NCBI RefSeq assembly: GCF_024171925.1
Contig: NZ_JAMTCO010000001.1
Span: forward strand, 496,001 to 560,000
Direction of reading: 5' to 3'
Source of the DNA: Actinokineospora diospyrosa
GTDB lineage: Bacteria > Actinomycetota > Actinomycetes > Mycobacteriales > Pseudonocardiaceae
DNA: 64,000 bases
In this document: positions 21,501 through 27,085 of the stretch, in pieces
Layout: every line of letters starts with the position of its first letter
Numbering within the stretch: the first letter of the stretch is position 1
Notes under the pieces: model-generated
Seen by the model: only the letters and a program-made list of their open reading frames with translations
Database searches by the model: none
Told to the model about the DNA's origin: nothing
Translations under genes and position numbers: made by a program

Positions 21501-21833
21501 AGTGTTGGTCTCGTTGCGCAGCCCCCGCACGGTGGTGTCAACGTCACGCCACTCGCCCTGGTGCCGGAAGTGCAGTGGCTGAGCGGAAAGCTCGACCTCG
21601 TGGCCCCCGTCGGACAGCTGGTAGTCCTTGGTGCCCGCGGTCCTGCGCTCCACCACCTCCCGCACCCGCACCGGCGGCCCCTGCGGCGCGGCGGCCGCGA
21701 CCTCGCCCCCGGTGGGCGGCGGAACGGGCGACAGGTCCACCGCCAGGAAGACGAGGACGAGGGACAGGACCAGGAACCGAGCCACTACAGCAAACCGACG
21801 CACTGGATCCCCCAAGACCCGTGGGCCCGCCAT
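9498..21833 (-). CDS. Giant RHS/YD-repeat polymorphic toxin with HINT and deaminase-like C-terminal tip
   Basis: A 4111-residue secreted protein. Order of parts (approximate residues): signal segment 1-45; two DNRLRE-type domains near 280 and 580; Ig-like repeat near 765; FG-GAP/VCBS-like repeats 870-1180; five further Ig-like repeats 1185-1685; a YD unit near 1700; two IPT/TIG domains 1735-1905; pre-peptidase-like beta modules to 2545; a carboxypeptidase-regulatory-like fold near 2630-2720; DUF6531-like segment near 2880; YD repeats 2960-3780; RHS core ARYYSPVLQRFISEDPIGF; HINT domain 3830-3980 (SFTPDTQV, SGHPFW, PVLVHNC); toxin tip 3980-4111. The tip has THAEQNAF and NVCLEVCAPWI, a zinc-deaminase pattern with unusual Cys-x3-Cys spacing. 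A GTG at 21803 with GGGGGATCCA upstream is an alternative start. Confidence 0.9.
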   Translation of the reverse strand: MAGPRVLGDPVRRFAVVARFLVLSLVLVFLAVDLSPVPPPTGGEVAAAAPQGPPVRVREVVERRTAGTKDYQLSDGGHEVELSAQPLHFRHQGEWRDVDTTVRGLRNETNTFTSSFGTNTAELATFGFAGTSVGMGLDGPSRAATAVEGGNSVRYNDVLAGAELRYRVTPSALKEEIVLQAPPREAVYRFRLRLNGVTAQAMPDGSIAFHGPDGGPPLYTMPKPFMTDAAPDAKSPHGKAWSDKVTQTVQQRGDDITVTIAADRGWLADPARRYPVVIDPTIKVEPTSTGGQDAQIWSDSPDRADGALFQLSVGTDDTGVARSLLKFDTSVVPAGTNLTAAKLRTYYDNELYTNANDVTLEARRVTAAWAENTATWNNSSTLFAEAGLDTAIKRANVAHSWSEWDVRNIAQSWVSGSAPNHGLMVKATDETLRRGGAVYQAGEFDYNGDTESFPKLILTYGRQGAVLQPITKTYATGAELVWTPYADPDAGNTADDIVEYQVHRSVSQVYTPSAATLVTAVGAQATRFVDTTAQATPDNAPDLGWNAYYYSVVVKTRDGQLIPSATQLTRTPKAGQVRQVFRGAADATVSANQATTNLDAIGGQPWLMVGNSSGTYGKTRALLRFDGLTAIPAGTTVVDADLSVWAFYSNGSGATFDGHTLSRGFVENQVTWNRASTATAWTAAGGDIAATRSDFVSGITDRPTWHIWENAAMVQGWVDNPATNHGFAVKLRDEAGAQQRVLLLTDEAPEPLLRPTLAVSYLGTPPAPPAAPTVSSVDYPADGLPHGAPGRAGAFTLSPGNGVGIAKFAYQLDSDTNPTEVPATGPVTVNLTPAASGTRTLTVRAITANGVSSPAVVYSFVVAESPRHRKTKADFNGDGKDDTVTFTRGSGGAVYTSLSDGTKFVQDGWQWHARFGVDNEIPLTGDFTGDGKSDAATFVRGSAGTVYVAPSDGTKFLTTGGVWQSTFATGTDIPLVGDFNGDGRDDIASVARDTTGAVHVALSDGTKFAATPVQWQASFAHGTEIPAVGDVNGDDKDDIVYFTGGEAADVYVALSDGTKFATTPQKWHDTFGQDATKVALGDTDGDGKDDVLTFGNGQVNVALSTGSAFGAARQWHSGFAAGGELTGVGDFTGDGKFDIVAYTRGTDGKALVATSNGTSFGATAQWHGHFALGAELPRPSLFPAGPGTPAPVPPAAPLVSSTDYPADGQPHGAPGRPGAFTLTPGDAVAIAKYTYQLDTDPLPSEVAATGPTTVTLSPTAAGTRTLTVRSVTAGGLASAPAVHTFVVAAPAQAPAAPQVSSSDYPADGQPHGLPGQEGVFTLKPVGAIPVTGYRWKLDDGTATDVAGSGEVSVRATPTTPGQHTLTAWALGAENLVSAPTTHTFVVADPPNGPGAPQVVSLDYPAGGAPHGAPGKEGAFTFRPTGSVAIAGYRWQLNGGQSTEVPATGKAIVKITPTTAGPQTLSVRTYTAAGLVSAAATYQFVVAPGQVPNAPQVSSVDYPADGVPHGNAGQEGVFTLRPTGATAITGFRWTLDDGPTTDVPGTGDTAVRLTPTTGGSHTLTVWALGLGGNASAPATYTFLVVGPTPTPSAPLVSATDYPADGQPHGSLGQAGTFTLRTQGSVAADVFRYQLDTDATATETPAGTGTAAVSITPVRSGQRTLTVWAKLSSGVLSPATTYTFVVGAPAGPREYFYDAAGQLVGVTNNSGEAAAYRYDAAGNLEATDRYRTDTASVFAVVPARGPVGGTVEISGTGFATQAAGNAVTFDGVTAQVTAASANRLSVVVPAGTTAGAVKVVAGGKTATSRTPFTVTRGLPVPTLASVSADRANPGETVTITGTGFDPDPTHNVVLFHQTVARVLQVGATTLTVEVPAAAASGKVSVRTPGGTATGTTDFLIAPRGFRTDKLVFGGRLQLGQPLDLTIPAGKDAVVLIDGTVGERVHLDLENNTVPVRSAMWMFTPHGGDFARRTMGDPLDLWAGSTLRQDIPVFVANGTYAIVVAPDDDAAGSVRVTASHNLTGDKLTRDGAGVPFTVSVAGQRSEMTFTATAGEWLSFGLTDLSMPGHTFDVLVTDPSGQGANTWKASLNAYIPTMVFKAKQSGTYKVGVTFGAGQLGAGKVWLSGVVDAGRVTADGPGIPLKVNRPGQSLKITFAGVRNAPLRFAITENTLRENGRPGYLGGILSEPDDKQVELRVGTQEIKSIPVAKDGDHNLFLTGWEAVGAARGWLTSRTERGQLPLNAQTGVTFDRPGRDVWFDYDGVAGRPLKLLSRDRSIPGVVTTRVYRPGTGGLLATANDGKIDIGALPETGRYRVHLDPAYATTGQLTLAASEPVDLGVLQPDGPLVTASAVIPGQTLVGKVNGQVGQRLSLGATGGSSTPVLRAKITKPDGTVLDNPAAAGAPLGVDLTTLPVAGEYTVAVEPLDSSSQGATGELTIALSTEADGGKVTIGGPARTAVITRVAQNAKVTFDGTAGEVLQVNATRDFPSNLGAYYSLIAPGGTVAPRGTWMSTDQFRLPALAETGVYTLVFDPAGAVVGSIGVAISRPATAAAAPAGPVLDPPTPITPQCVPGDPVPPTAKVARAQGSTEPDPQPLPQPPASTCAWQPDAANLDGADWSTRYDPAPGRERPLEFDLGFTGLVGKVQSTGGQPLAGVRVSVGDRRATTDAKGAFVLADLPGGHVAVRVDGTSNQTGRRHAAFDIGVDLKPGKVLVLPHTVFLPEVDAASTVRVASPTTAETVLTTKAIPGLEVRLPAGTVVRDAEGTVATELSLTPIPIDRPPFPLPPTKVPVYFTVQPGGSYLFPEGARIIYPNYTKEAPGTRTEFWNYDPDGKGWHVYGHGTVSADGKQIVPDPSVRFYRLTGAMTAVPGMNPPLLAPRANGMRVGDPVDPSTGLLVDEATDLVVDDIAPIEIKRTYQQGDQDIRAFGVGTSINYGEYPWSPGVIGQFTFQEFDLVQPDGSRIHYRRTSPGEDYAGAVFKADPTPTKYDGSTVRWVDSGWDVSLRDGTTIVIGEEAPVQEVRDKFGNTTTITRAIAPPGTDGKVRANGPITQITSPSGRWVRFAYDQANPPRVAAVEDNIGRRVSYTYLSTGHLETVTDVRGGITRYGWENGRLKSITDARGTRYLLNTYDEKGRVKTQTAADNGVTTFDYVESGNAIVETRVTDPLNHVRRFTFNAQGSVLTDTSAHGTPIASTTTNEYEPNGVRLTASTDSLGRRTTLAYNAVGQINEKTQLAGTPRARTERLEYNGPFAQLSKYTDSYGKDTVHQYDTRGALKSTTDQANRTTTYQTNASGLVTRITDPAGKYTTAEFAGADEVLTTDALRRESRAYYDAIGRKVAAVDPRGTVSEISYTPTGQIAGTVDPLGRAMSYEYDPNGNQTLVVDPRGGRTGYRFDAFDRVDRVTDPLGRSDLAEYDANGGLKRYTSRRGVLTSYTYDELGRRKELRYGTEGVVTYTYDSADRIRRAEDSVTGVQTTDYDDFDRITTETTPQGTVTYAYDTSGRDRTMTVPGKPVVRHVYDAVGALTEVQQGGTAVTTVSRDAVGRALRVGAQGGGVSQTYAYDDAGQVTTLTYRSGTTVLGDLNYEYDRAGRQARTTGSHSRTVLPEAFGPAAYDLANRTSSVNGKVVGHDLDGNLVSDGQASYTWNSKGQLASVSAPGVNAGFTYGPDGRRQGRTVNGQTTGYLYDGQNPLQEKVNGSVTATMTATGVDGFHLRESGGTTRRYLTDARGSTVSLVDGAGAGASYSYEPFGRTYVTGSDAGNPHRFTGREDDATGLYYYRARYYSPVLQRFISEDPIGFDGGTNLYGYVANDPADLADPMGTKPTSAGNCYGNSFTPDTQVVLADGSSKAIGEVELGDRVLATDPATGRTDGRPVTATIVGDGQKDLVDISVDTNADGRADASVTATSGHPFWIAPGTWVEAGKLHVGALLRTSAGTYVQVVAVAQRSQAQRVHNLTVDGPHTYYVLAGTTPVLVHNCQYSDRAAQIHAAERSQIVRERYSTVAVVRVMTPNGPRDLIAGSGRGLTKDQLAVPLRPGEVHVPNIPGTHAEQNAFLFANKQGWTPIAGGTSRNVCLEVCAPWIRGSGGQMTGPIYPAGPKPTTRRRSFIWPQT
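16780..18280 (-). repeat. Tandem Ig-like repeats, about 295 bp each, inside the RHS gene
   Basis: Five consecutive copies carry the signature VSSxDYPADGxPHG followed by GxFTLxP and a TLTVRA or TLTVWA strand. Copies begin near 18235, 17940, 17645, 17350 and 17055, a period near 98 residues. A sixth lies near 19510 and two relatives occur in the protease gene near 7270 and 6985. They probably form a stalk or wall-spanning spacer. Confidence 0.8.
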
Positions 21834-21936
21834 CCCCCCAGTCGAGATGGCGCCGAAGCCGCACCCCCAAACTAACCGGCACCCACTGACGGAGAACAGG
21901 TCTGATCAGTTGATCCCCACCAACCCGCCGGTCCCG

Positions 21937-22251
21937 TCACCCGTTGTCGGCCGCGCCCCGAAGACACCCGGTGATCACTTCCCGCCCGCGCTCACCACCC
22001 CCAACCTGCCCCAATTCCCCACCATCCAGGAACGCCCGCACCTGCTCAGGGCTGGCGTACTCCATGTACCAATCCGCCACACAGTCCACAACCCGCTTCG
22101 GCGCATCCTTAGTCCTGGGATCTGCCACCAACTTCGCCACCACCTCCTCCCGCCGCAGCTCCCCCTCCGCCGAACAAGCCCCCACCAGCCCCACGCCCAC
22201 CACGAGGATCACCTTGAGCACCAAGGACTTCTTGTGCACAACACCACCCAT
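21937..22251 (-). CDS. Small lipoprotein of unknown function
   Basis: A 104-residue protein with a basic start (VHKKS), a hydrophobic stretch and a lipobox ending LVGAC at about residue 26, so it should be a membrane-anchored lipoprotein. The mature part is short and mixed-charge, with two further Cys residues (VVDCVADW, ITGCLRG). ATG at 22251 is listed; the in-frame GTG before HKKS gives a more typical signal peptide. It lies upstream of the giant toxin gene on the same strand, separated by about 100 bases. No family was recognised. Confidence 0.65.
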   Translation of the reverse strand: MGGVVHKKSLVLKVILVVGVGLVGACSAEGELRREEVVAKLVADPRTKDAPKRVVDCVADWYMEYASPEQVRAFLDGGELGQVGGGERGREVITGCLRGAADNG

Positions 22252-22343
22252 ACCAACACCCTACGGCCCGATCAGCCCTGCGGCGTTGCCCTCCTGCACA
22301 GCCCATCGCCCGCAGCGGACCTCGCTCGACAGGTTGTCCAGCG

Positions 22344-22562
22344 TCAGTTGATACTCGGTGTTGTACCTGTCGAGGAACTAGCGCTCTCAACGGCAGGCCG
22401 CTGACGCCGTTCGCTGCGGTGCAACAGGAGCCGCAGCACCTTCAACGCAGCAGTGCGCCGCCCGGCTTGACGCGAGTACACCGCAGCCACGACCACCAGC
22501 AACACCACCGCCGATCGCAAGCCGACGGCAGCGGCAACAGTCAGCAAGAAGAAGTTCGACAC
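22344..22562 (-). CDS. Small single-pass membrane protein, hypothetical
   Basis: A 72-residue frame begins at GTG 22562 with GGAGG nine bases upstream. Residues 2-30 form one long hydrophobic helix (SNFFLLTVAAAVGLRSAVVL), followed by an Arg-rich cytosolic tail (RQAGRRTAALKVLRLLLHRS) and a Ser/Thr end. This positive-inside layout fits a real small membrane protein. The gene ends about 90 bases before the lipoprotein gene on the same strand. Function is unknown, and a spurious frame cannot be excluded. Confidence 0.45.
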   Translation of the reverse strand: MSNFFLLTVAAAVGLRSAVVLLVVVAAVYSRQAGRRTAALKVLRLLLHRSERRQRPAVESASSSTGTTPSIN

Positions 22563-23147
22563 TCGGCTCGGCCTCCGGTCCAAGAACAACACCCTTGACC
22601 GAAGGTCTCTTCCGCCAGCAAGCCGCCGACCGCCCCAGACAATCATCGTGCGCTGCCGTGCTGTTGACACCGCCGCGAAGAACGCTTTCCCTCATTCGCG
22701 CCTGAGTTTACATGTGAGTTGGAGTCTCTGATGCCATCTCACGAGCGCTGCACCCACCCGCGACCCGGTGTCGCACGCCCCAAGAGACAGCGCGACGAAC
22801 TAACGACTCAAGCATGGAACACGCTGAGGAGCGCAGTCCGCCTTGGCAGTAGCGGGATACGCGTTCAAACACCAACGCCCCTACCACCCGGTCGGCGTCA
22901 GTAGTCCAGCCCACCCCAGCAGACCCCCGCTCGCGGAGTCCTCCGCGCCCGCGCATCGAGACGGCTGGTGCCTTCGCCGTGGTGCCTGGCAGCGTGGTGA
23001 ACGCAGTTCTCGTTCCCGCCCATGGAGCCTGCATGTGGCCGTACGCCAATTCCGGGCATGGGTAGAACAACACAAAGACGGCCTTCGTGTCCGATACAGA
23101 TTCGACGAAACCATTTCACTGAGTCCGCTCGACCCAGATGTTGATCG
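22563..23147. other. Apparently non-coding interval
   Basis: Several overlapping short frames occur on both strands here, but none combines a ribosome site with recognisable protein sequence. The right end may include more of the decayed recombinase that becomes readable at 23152. I see no RNA gene. Confidence 0.4.
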
Positions 23148-23410
23148 ATGAGTGGATCCGGAAGTGGTCCACGAACTCGGACCACCCAAGACCGCAGCCA
23201 GCGTCCAGACTGCTCACCTACCACCGTTCCTCGCCGACCTACTGCGACACCACCGCGAACGCAACCCCGACGCCCAGTCGTGTTCACCGGCGCCCACGAC
23301 GGACTCTTATGCGCATTGGGGTCAGATCACGCTGCTCCCCACGTGCTCCCCGAAACGGTCAACACCCCACCAACGTGATCCGTTGACAGGACGCTGACCT
23401 GCAAATATAC
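23148..23410 (+). pseudogene. Tyrosine recombinase (integrase) fragment, frameshifted
   Basis: The frame from 23152 reads like the middle of actinobacterial phage-type integrases: HELGPPKTAASVQTAHLPPF and LADLLRHHRERNPDAQ. The continuation VVFTGAHDGLL is in another frame, so a frameshift lies near 23280. The N-terminus and the catalytic His-x-x-Arg/Tyr end are missing. The fragment points at the tRNA-Val att remnant just to its right, as the second decayed integrase points at the intact tRNA-Val. It is a relic of an earlier integration event. Confidence 0.65.
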
Positions 23411-23414
23411 ACAG

Positions 23415-23457
23415 TGGGCGATACTGGATCGAATCAGTGGCTCCTTCGGTGTGAAGA
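23415..23457 (-). repeat. tRNA-Val(CAC) 3'-end remnant, old attachment site
   Basis: The block TGGGCGATACTGG...CTCCTTCGGTGTGAA repeats the 3' half of the intact tRNA-Val(CAC) at 26964-27008, with about 38 of 42 positions matching by eye. It lacks the 5' half, so it is not a tRNA. It marks the far end of an element once integrated at that tRNA gene. Confidence 0.75.
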
Positions 23458-23637
23458 AATGTGCCACCGCCGTTGATCTGCGAACCCCTGCCCGTCAGTT
23501 GGGTCTTCGGTGTACTGAAGTCCGTAAGCGTTCGAGTGCGTTCGCTGCGGTTGTCACTCACTTTGTCGCTCACCGCTCACTGGACGGAGGAGGCTGCTGT
23601 TGGTCGGCGGCGAACCTCTTGCCGGTAGGGTTACGAC

Positions 23638-23883
23638 ATGGACAAAGTTAGCTACTTCGATGCTTGGGCTCGTTGGTTCGATGTCGACGACTCCCTAAAG
23701 CATGCGTACATGTGGGGAATGAAGATCGCCTGGTGGGGTCGCCTAGGAAAGGTTCTTGCGTTCGTATCAGGCGCATTTGTGGTCTTTGATCTGATTCGGG
23801 GTGAAACTATAAAAGAGAAGATGTCGGAGTCTTGGGTTAAGGATGAACGGAGAGAGATTCACGCTCACCTTATTTCCCCTTAG
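23638..23883 (+). CDS. Small hypothetical protein with one membrane segment
   Basis: An 81-residue protein starting at ATG 23638 after a weak TAGGG site. It has an aromatic-rich N-terminus (FDAWARWFDVDD), a hydrophobic stretch near residues 39-53 (KVLAFVSGAFVVFDLI) and a charged tail. Base composition is clearly lower in GC than the flanking genome, suggesting transfer. It overlaps the next frame by about 40 bases, so the two may be translated together. I recognise no family. Confidence 0.5.
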   Translation: MDKVSYFDAWARWFDVDDSLKHAYMWGMKIAWWGRLGKVLAFVSGAFVVFDLIRGETIKEKMSESWVKDERREIHAHLISP

Positions 23884-24085
23884 TCTTGTCTTTGGAATCC
23901 TATCTCAGGGATTACTGGTAAAACCAGGATTGGCCAAGACGCCGACTTTCCTGATCGCTATAGCAATTGTGCTAGCTGTCAACGCGTGGGTATTCTACGG
24001 GCTGGCTCATGACGTCAGGAAAACTCTTGCGAGGGGGGCAATTTCGTTCGATTCACCAAATCTTTCAGCCTGGTCCTGTTTGTAG
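23843..24085 (+). CDS. Small hypothetical membrane protein
   Basis: An 80-residue frame with two likely membrane helices (about residues 8-26, LFPLSLVFGILSQGLL, and 34-53, FLIAIAIVLAVNAWVFYGLA). The start ATG lies inside the preceding gene after AAGG, so translational coupling is likely. The low GC resembles its partner and contrasts with the chromosome. It may be a two-component membrane factor of the island cargo. No function can be assigned. Confidence 0.45.
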   Translation: MNGERFTLTLFPLSLVFGILSQGLLVKPGLAKTPTFLIAIAIVLAVNAWVFYGLAHDVRKTLARGAISFDSPNLSAWSCL

Positions 24086-24148
24086 TTGGGTTTCATTTTG
24101 ACATGCTCTCCTCGTGAGATCGGCAGCACGAAAGTAGGCTGGATTTAA

Positions 24149-24301
24149 GTGGCAGTTGGCGAGGTTGGCAAGTTCGTGGACGTCCGTCCGGGTTCGGTCG
24201 CTCCCGAGGAGGTTATCACTCGCCTTATCGCTCAGTGTGAGAGCGAACTAGTCCCTACCCGCTTGCGCACCACAGCCCTAGCGCAGCTTGGTTTCAGGTG
24301 A
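24149..24301 (+). CDS. Possible 50-residue gene remnant
   Basis: A GTG-started frame reading VAVGEVGKFVDVRPGSVAPE and ending RTTALAQLGFR. Its composition looks protein-like, but there is no good ribosome site and it stops exactly where the IS30 relic begins. It may be the 5' end of a gene interrupted by that insertion. Confidence 0.25.
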   Translation: MAVGEVGKFVDVRPGSVAPEEVITRLIAQCESELVPTRLRTTALAQLGFR

Positions 24302-25213
24302 TGGGTGCGCCACCGTGGTTGATCAGCAGTTCGTTCATCTTCTCGGTGGGCGACGCCCACCCGAGGGTCCGTAAGAGCCCGTTGGTGTTCTCGTTCGTTC
24401 CTCGCTGCCAGGGCGAGTGCGGGTCGCAGAAGTAGACGGGCATGCCGGTGGCGATGGTGAACTTGGCGTGGTCGGCCATTTCACTGCCTTGGTCCCAGGT
24501 GATCGAGTTCTTCAGGAACCCGGGAAGGTGTGACATGCGGTGGGTCAACAACGCCGCGACCCGATCGGCGGCCCGGTCGTAGGGGACGCGTTGCAGCATC
24601 ACGAACCGGGTCTGTCGTTCCACCAACGTCAGGATCTGTGATTTACAGGCGGAGCCGAGGATGAGGTCGCCTTCCCAGAAGCCGGGCACCGCCCGATCCT
24701 CGGCCTCTTTGGGGCGTTCGCTGATGGTGACCATGCCGACGATCGTGTCGTGACGTGCGGGTCTGCGTGACGGCGACACCCGCCGGGCCCGGCCCGACCG
24801 CAGCGCCTTGTACAGCAGCCTTCGGAGCTCGCCTTTTCCTTGGACGAACAAGGTTTGGTAGATCGTCTCGTGCGAGACCCGCATATCCTCGTCCATGGGG
24901 AACTCCGCTCGTATCTTCCTGGCGATCTGCTGCGGGGACCACAACAGCTCCAACCCGGCCATCACATAGTCACGCAACCGGCCAGCCGACTCCAACTTCC
25001 GCGGTTTCGGCCGAGCCAGTTTCTCTCCCGCTCGGCGCTCGGCCGCCACGGCCCGATATCCATCCCGCCCGCCATTGCGGGCCACCTCGCGACAACCACC
25101 GAATGATGCCGGCCCAGTATCAACGCAATCGACCGGAAAGACCGGCCCGACCGTAACTCCCGCGAGATCGTTTCCCGATCATGCGAACCCAACACGACAT
25201 CACGCACAGACAC
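24294..25213 (-). pseudogene. IS30-family transposase, frameshifted and internally deleted
   Basis: The C-terminal frame (25085 to 24294) carries the IS30 DDE residues: Asp in FWEGDLI, Asp in TWDQGSEM and Glu in RGTNENTNGLLR. The N-terminal HTH (RSFRSIALILGRHHS) is in another frame, with a one-base shift near 25103 just before REVARNGG. GLLR is followed directly by TLGWASPTEKMNELL, so about 25-30 residues usually lying between (the QYFPKGTDLS region) are deleted. The end INHGGAPIT is also atypical. The element is probably dead; I could not define terminal inverted repeats. Confidence 0.8.
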
Positions 25214-25317
25214 AATCTCCGATCACTCCGACACGAAGATCATCCCACACCCGGCGCACTCACCACTGGAGACCAAGCAGTCACGGATGCGGCGGCAAGT
25301 CTCGGTACGGCAGCTAA

Positions 25318-25584
25318 CTAGATCCAGCCCAACTTCCTCAGGTGTTCCTGCTCTTCTTGCCCGGCCGCGATTGCGTTGTGCGGCTTTGGTCCAGGCCCAA
25401 TCCACTCGATCTGCTGAGGCCATAGCACCCCCACGGCATGCTGAAGCACAGGACCCAAATGTTCGGCGCACGTGCTCAACGTGGTGTCCGCTACGCGCTC
25501 GATTAGGAAGGAAGCTGGTTCCCAACACATCGTCTTTCCTGCTGGCCAGTCAAGGTAGGCTTCACATGGAAAATCATTCTTCAT
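25318..25584 (-). CDS. Hypothetical 88-residue protein
   Basis: An ATG-started cytosolic protein with no membrane segment. It contains four Cys (DFPC, KTMC, LSTC and none later in a tight metal cluster), many aromatic residues and the stretch AEHLGPVLQHAVG, which resembles short proteins common in actinomycetes. Codon use looks coding. It stands alone between the IS30 relic and the truncated dehydrogenase. I do not recognise a named family. Confidence 0.5.
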   Translation of the reverse strand: MKNDFPCEAYLDWPAGKTMCWEPASFLIERVADTTLSTCAEHLGPVLQHAVGVLWPQQIEWIGPGPKPHNAIAAGQEEQEHLRKLGWI

Positions 25585-25732
25585 AGCAGGCGGCCCTTAT
25601 CGTAATGGGAATCGAATGGTCGCGTCTACTCGCGGCTGTAACAGAGGGGGTCTCTCACCCCCGCTGTTACAGCCCATTGGAGGTGACAGGTGTGACACCG
25701 GCGCAGACACACTAGCGCGGCATCATGGCAGT

Positions 25733-26413
25733 TCAGAGGGCATCGGGTGACCGGCGTGACAGGTGTGACAGTGCGAACGCCTTGATCCGGGCGGCCGCAA
25801 CCGAGTAACACAGGTCGTTGGTACCAGGAACGGTTCGAGCCGGGTGGGGGCTGATGGTGACGCCCAACTGCCTCCATAGCGGATGCTCGGCTGGCACGGG
25901 CTCAGGATCGGTGACGTCGAGGGCGGCTATCAGCCGCCGGTGCTGCAACTCGAACAGGAGGGCATTCGTGTCGACCACTTGTCCGCGGCCCGCGTTGACC
26001 AGTAGGGCACCACTGTCCATCCGCGCTAGGAAGTCGCGGTTAACCAGCCCCTTGGTAACCTCTGGCAGCGGAGTTACGACCACCACGACCTGGCGGCCTG
26101 GAAGCAGGTCGGCAAGCTCGCTAGTGGCGTGCACCCCCTCCCGGGCCGTGCGGCCCACCAGGGTCACGTGTGCGCCGAATGGTGCGAGCTTGGCCGCGGT
26201 CGCCTTGCCGATGTTGCCCGCGCCAACGATCAGGACCCGCCTGCCTGCAAGGGTTTCAGCGTTGAACTTGCGATGCGCCCACACGTGTTGCTCCTGGAAT
26301 CTCACCAACGATGGCCACCGGCGAAGTTGCGTCAAGATGGCGGACAGAATCCACTCGGATACTGGGCCGGCGTGCGCATCACCAGCGTTGGACACCGGAA
26401 TCCCTGCGGACAC
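25733..26413 (-). pseudogene. D-2-hydroxyacid dehydrogenase, 5'-truncated
   Basis: The 226 residues cover the NAD-binding domain and C-terminal return of the D-isomer 2-hydroxyacid dehydrogenase family: VLIVGAGNIGKATAAKLAPF (Rossmann GxGxxG), LVNAGRGQVVDTNALLF and the His-bearing SPHPAR. The N-terminal substrate domain (about 80-90 residues) is missing. The frame continues upstream without a start codon and runs toward the integrase relic. A GTG at 26413 could still start a short product, but a complete enzyme is not possible. The break was probably caused by the integration events around it. Confidence 0.65.
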
Positions 26414-26474
26414 GTGCGGTGCCCACTCGTCAGCTCCGGCGGGTCGACAGTTGTACCAGTCGGAGCGCTGAGAG

Positions 26475-27004
26475 TTGGCGAGGCAGTCTGTGCTCTCTTG
26501 CTCTGCCCCGAGCGGTGTGTGGACGTGCTCAAGGAGCAGTGAGAGCGGCAGGTCAGCGCGAAGAAACTCGCCGGTGCCGACTGGGTTGAGGCCAGCCTGT
26601 TCTCACCACCGGGATCGGTACCGCACTCGACGCGCACAACCTCCGGCGGGCGTTCCGACGCATCGTCAAGGCCACCAAGCTCAACTCCAGGGATTGGACG
26701 CCGCGAGAGCTGCGCCACAGCTTCGTGTCGCCGCTGTCGGACGCTGGGACACCGATCGAGGTGAGTATCACGGCTAGTTGGACACAGTGGCCCTGCGGTC
26801 ACGGACCGGATCCACCGCCACCAACTCCGACCGGTCATCGAGGAGGGAGCGCGGACCATGGACGGCATCTTCTCGGAAGAGTCTGCGGCTGAGTCAGTCA
26901 CTATGTCACTCAGGAAGCAATCAGGCCCGGTTCGCAACCTCTGCGAACCGGGCCTGACCTGCGTGGGCGATACTGGGATCGAACCAGTGACCCCTTCGGT
27001 GTGA
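26475..27004 (+). pseudogene. Tyrosine recombinase (integrase), C-terminal relic ending in tRNA-Val
   Basis: Integrase sequence is readable through several lesions. CPERCVDVLKEQ is followed by a stop and ERQVSAKKLAGADWVE. A frameshift near 26600 leads to TGIGTALDAHNLRRAFRRI and ELRHSF (His-x-x-Arg box region). A second shift near 26768 restores RLVGHSG and the C-terminal tail RPVIEEGARTMDGIF. The frame ends inside the tRNA-Val gene on the opposite strand, the usual arrangement for a tRNA-targeting integrase. The N-terminal half is gone. Confidence 0.8.
26921..26957 (-). terminator. Perfect 16-bp hairpin behind tRNA-Val(CAC)
   Basis: TCAGGCCCGGTTCGCA (26921-26936) pairs exactly with 26942-26957 across a 5-base loop. 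It lies six bases beyond the 3' end of the minus-strand tRNA-Val and is most likely its transcription terminator. It also lies within the decayed integrase reading frame. Confidence 0.75.
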
Positions 27005-27035
27005 ACGAAGTGCTCTCCCGCTGAGCTAATCGCCC
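26964..27035 (-). tRNA. tRNA-Val (anticodon CAC)
   Basis: A 72-base cloverleaf is visible on the minus strand: acceptor GGGCGAT/ATCGCCC, anticodon arm CTTCG-TTCACAC-CGAAG giving CAC, and T arm ACTGG-TTCGATC-CCAGT. CCA is not encoded. Its 3' half is the attachment site used by the decayed island to the left. Confidence 0.95.
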
Positions 27036-27085
27036 GGTGCGGCCGGGGCCGCATCGACAGGGGAAAGAGTACAGGATGGTCTTGG

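Larger units (their letters stand above)
23148..27035. mobile_element. Degraded genomic island bounded by tRNA-Val(CAC) repeats
   Basis: A direct repeat of the tRNA-Val 3' end (23415 and 26964) brackets about 3.5 kb of lower-GC and broken genes: two small membrane proteins, an IS30 transposase relic and a 5'-truncated dehydrogenase. A dead integrase fragment sits beside each repeat in the same orientation, as expected from successive integrations of related elements at one tRNA gene followed by decay. Confidence 0.65.

Noticed and set aside
23415-23457. Possible tRNA gene
   Set aside because: Only the 3' half of a tRNA-Val is present, with one deletion and several changes; no acceptor 5' strand or D arm can be formed.
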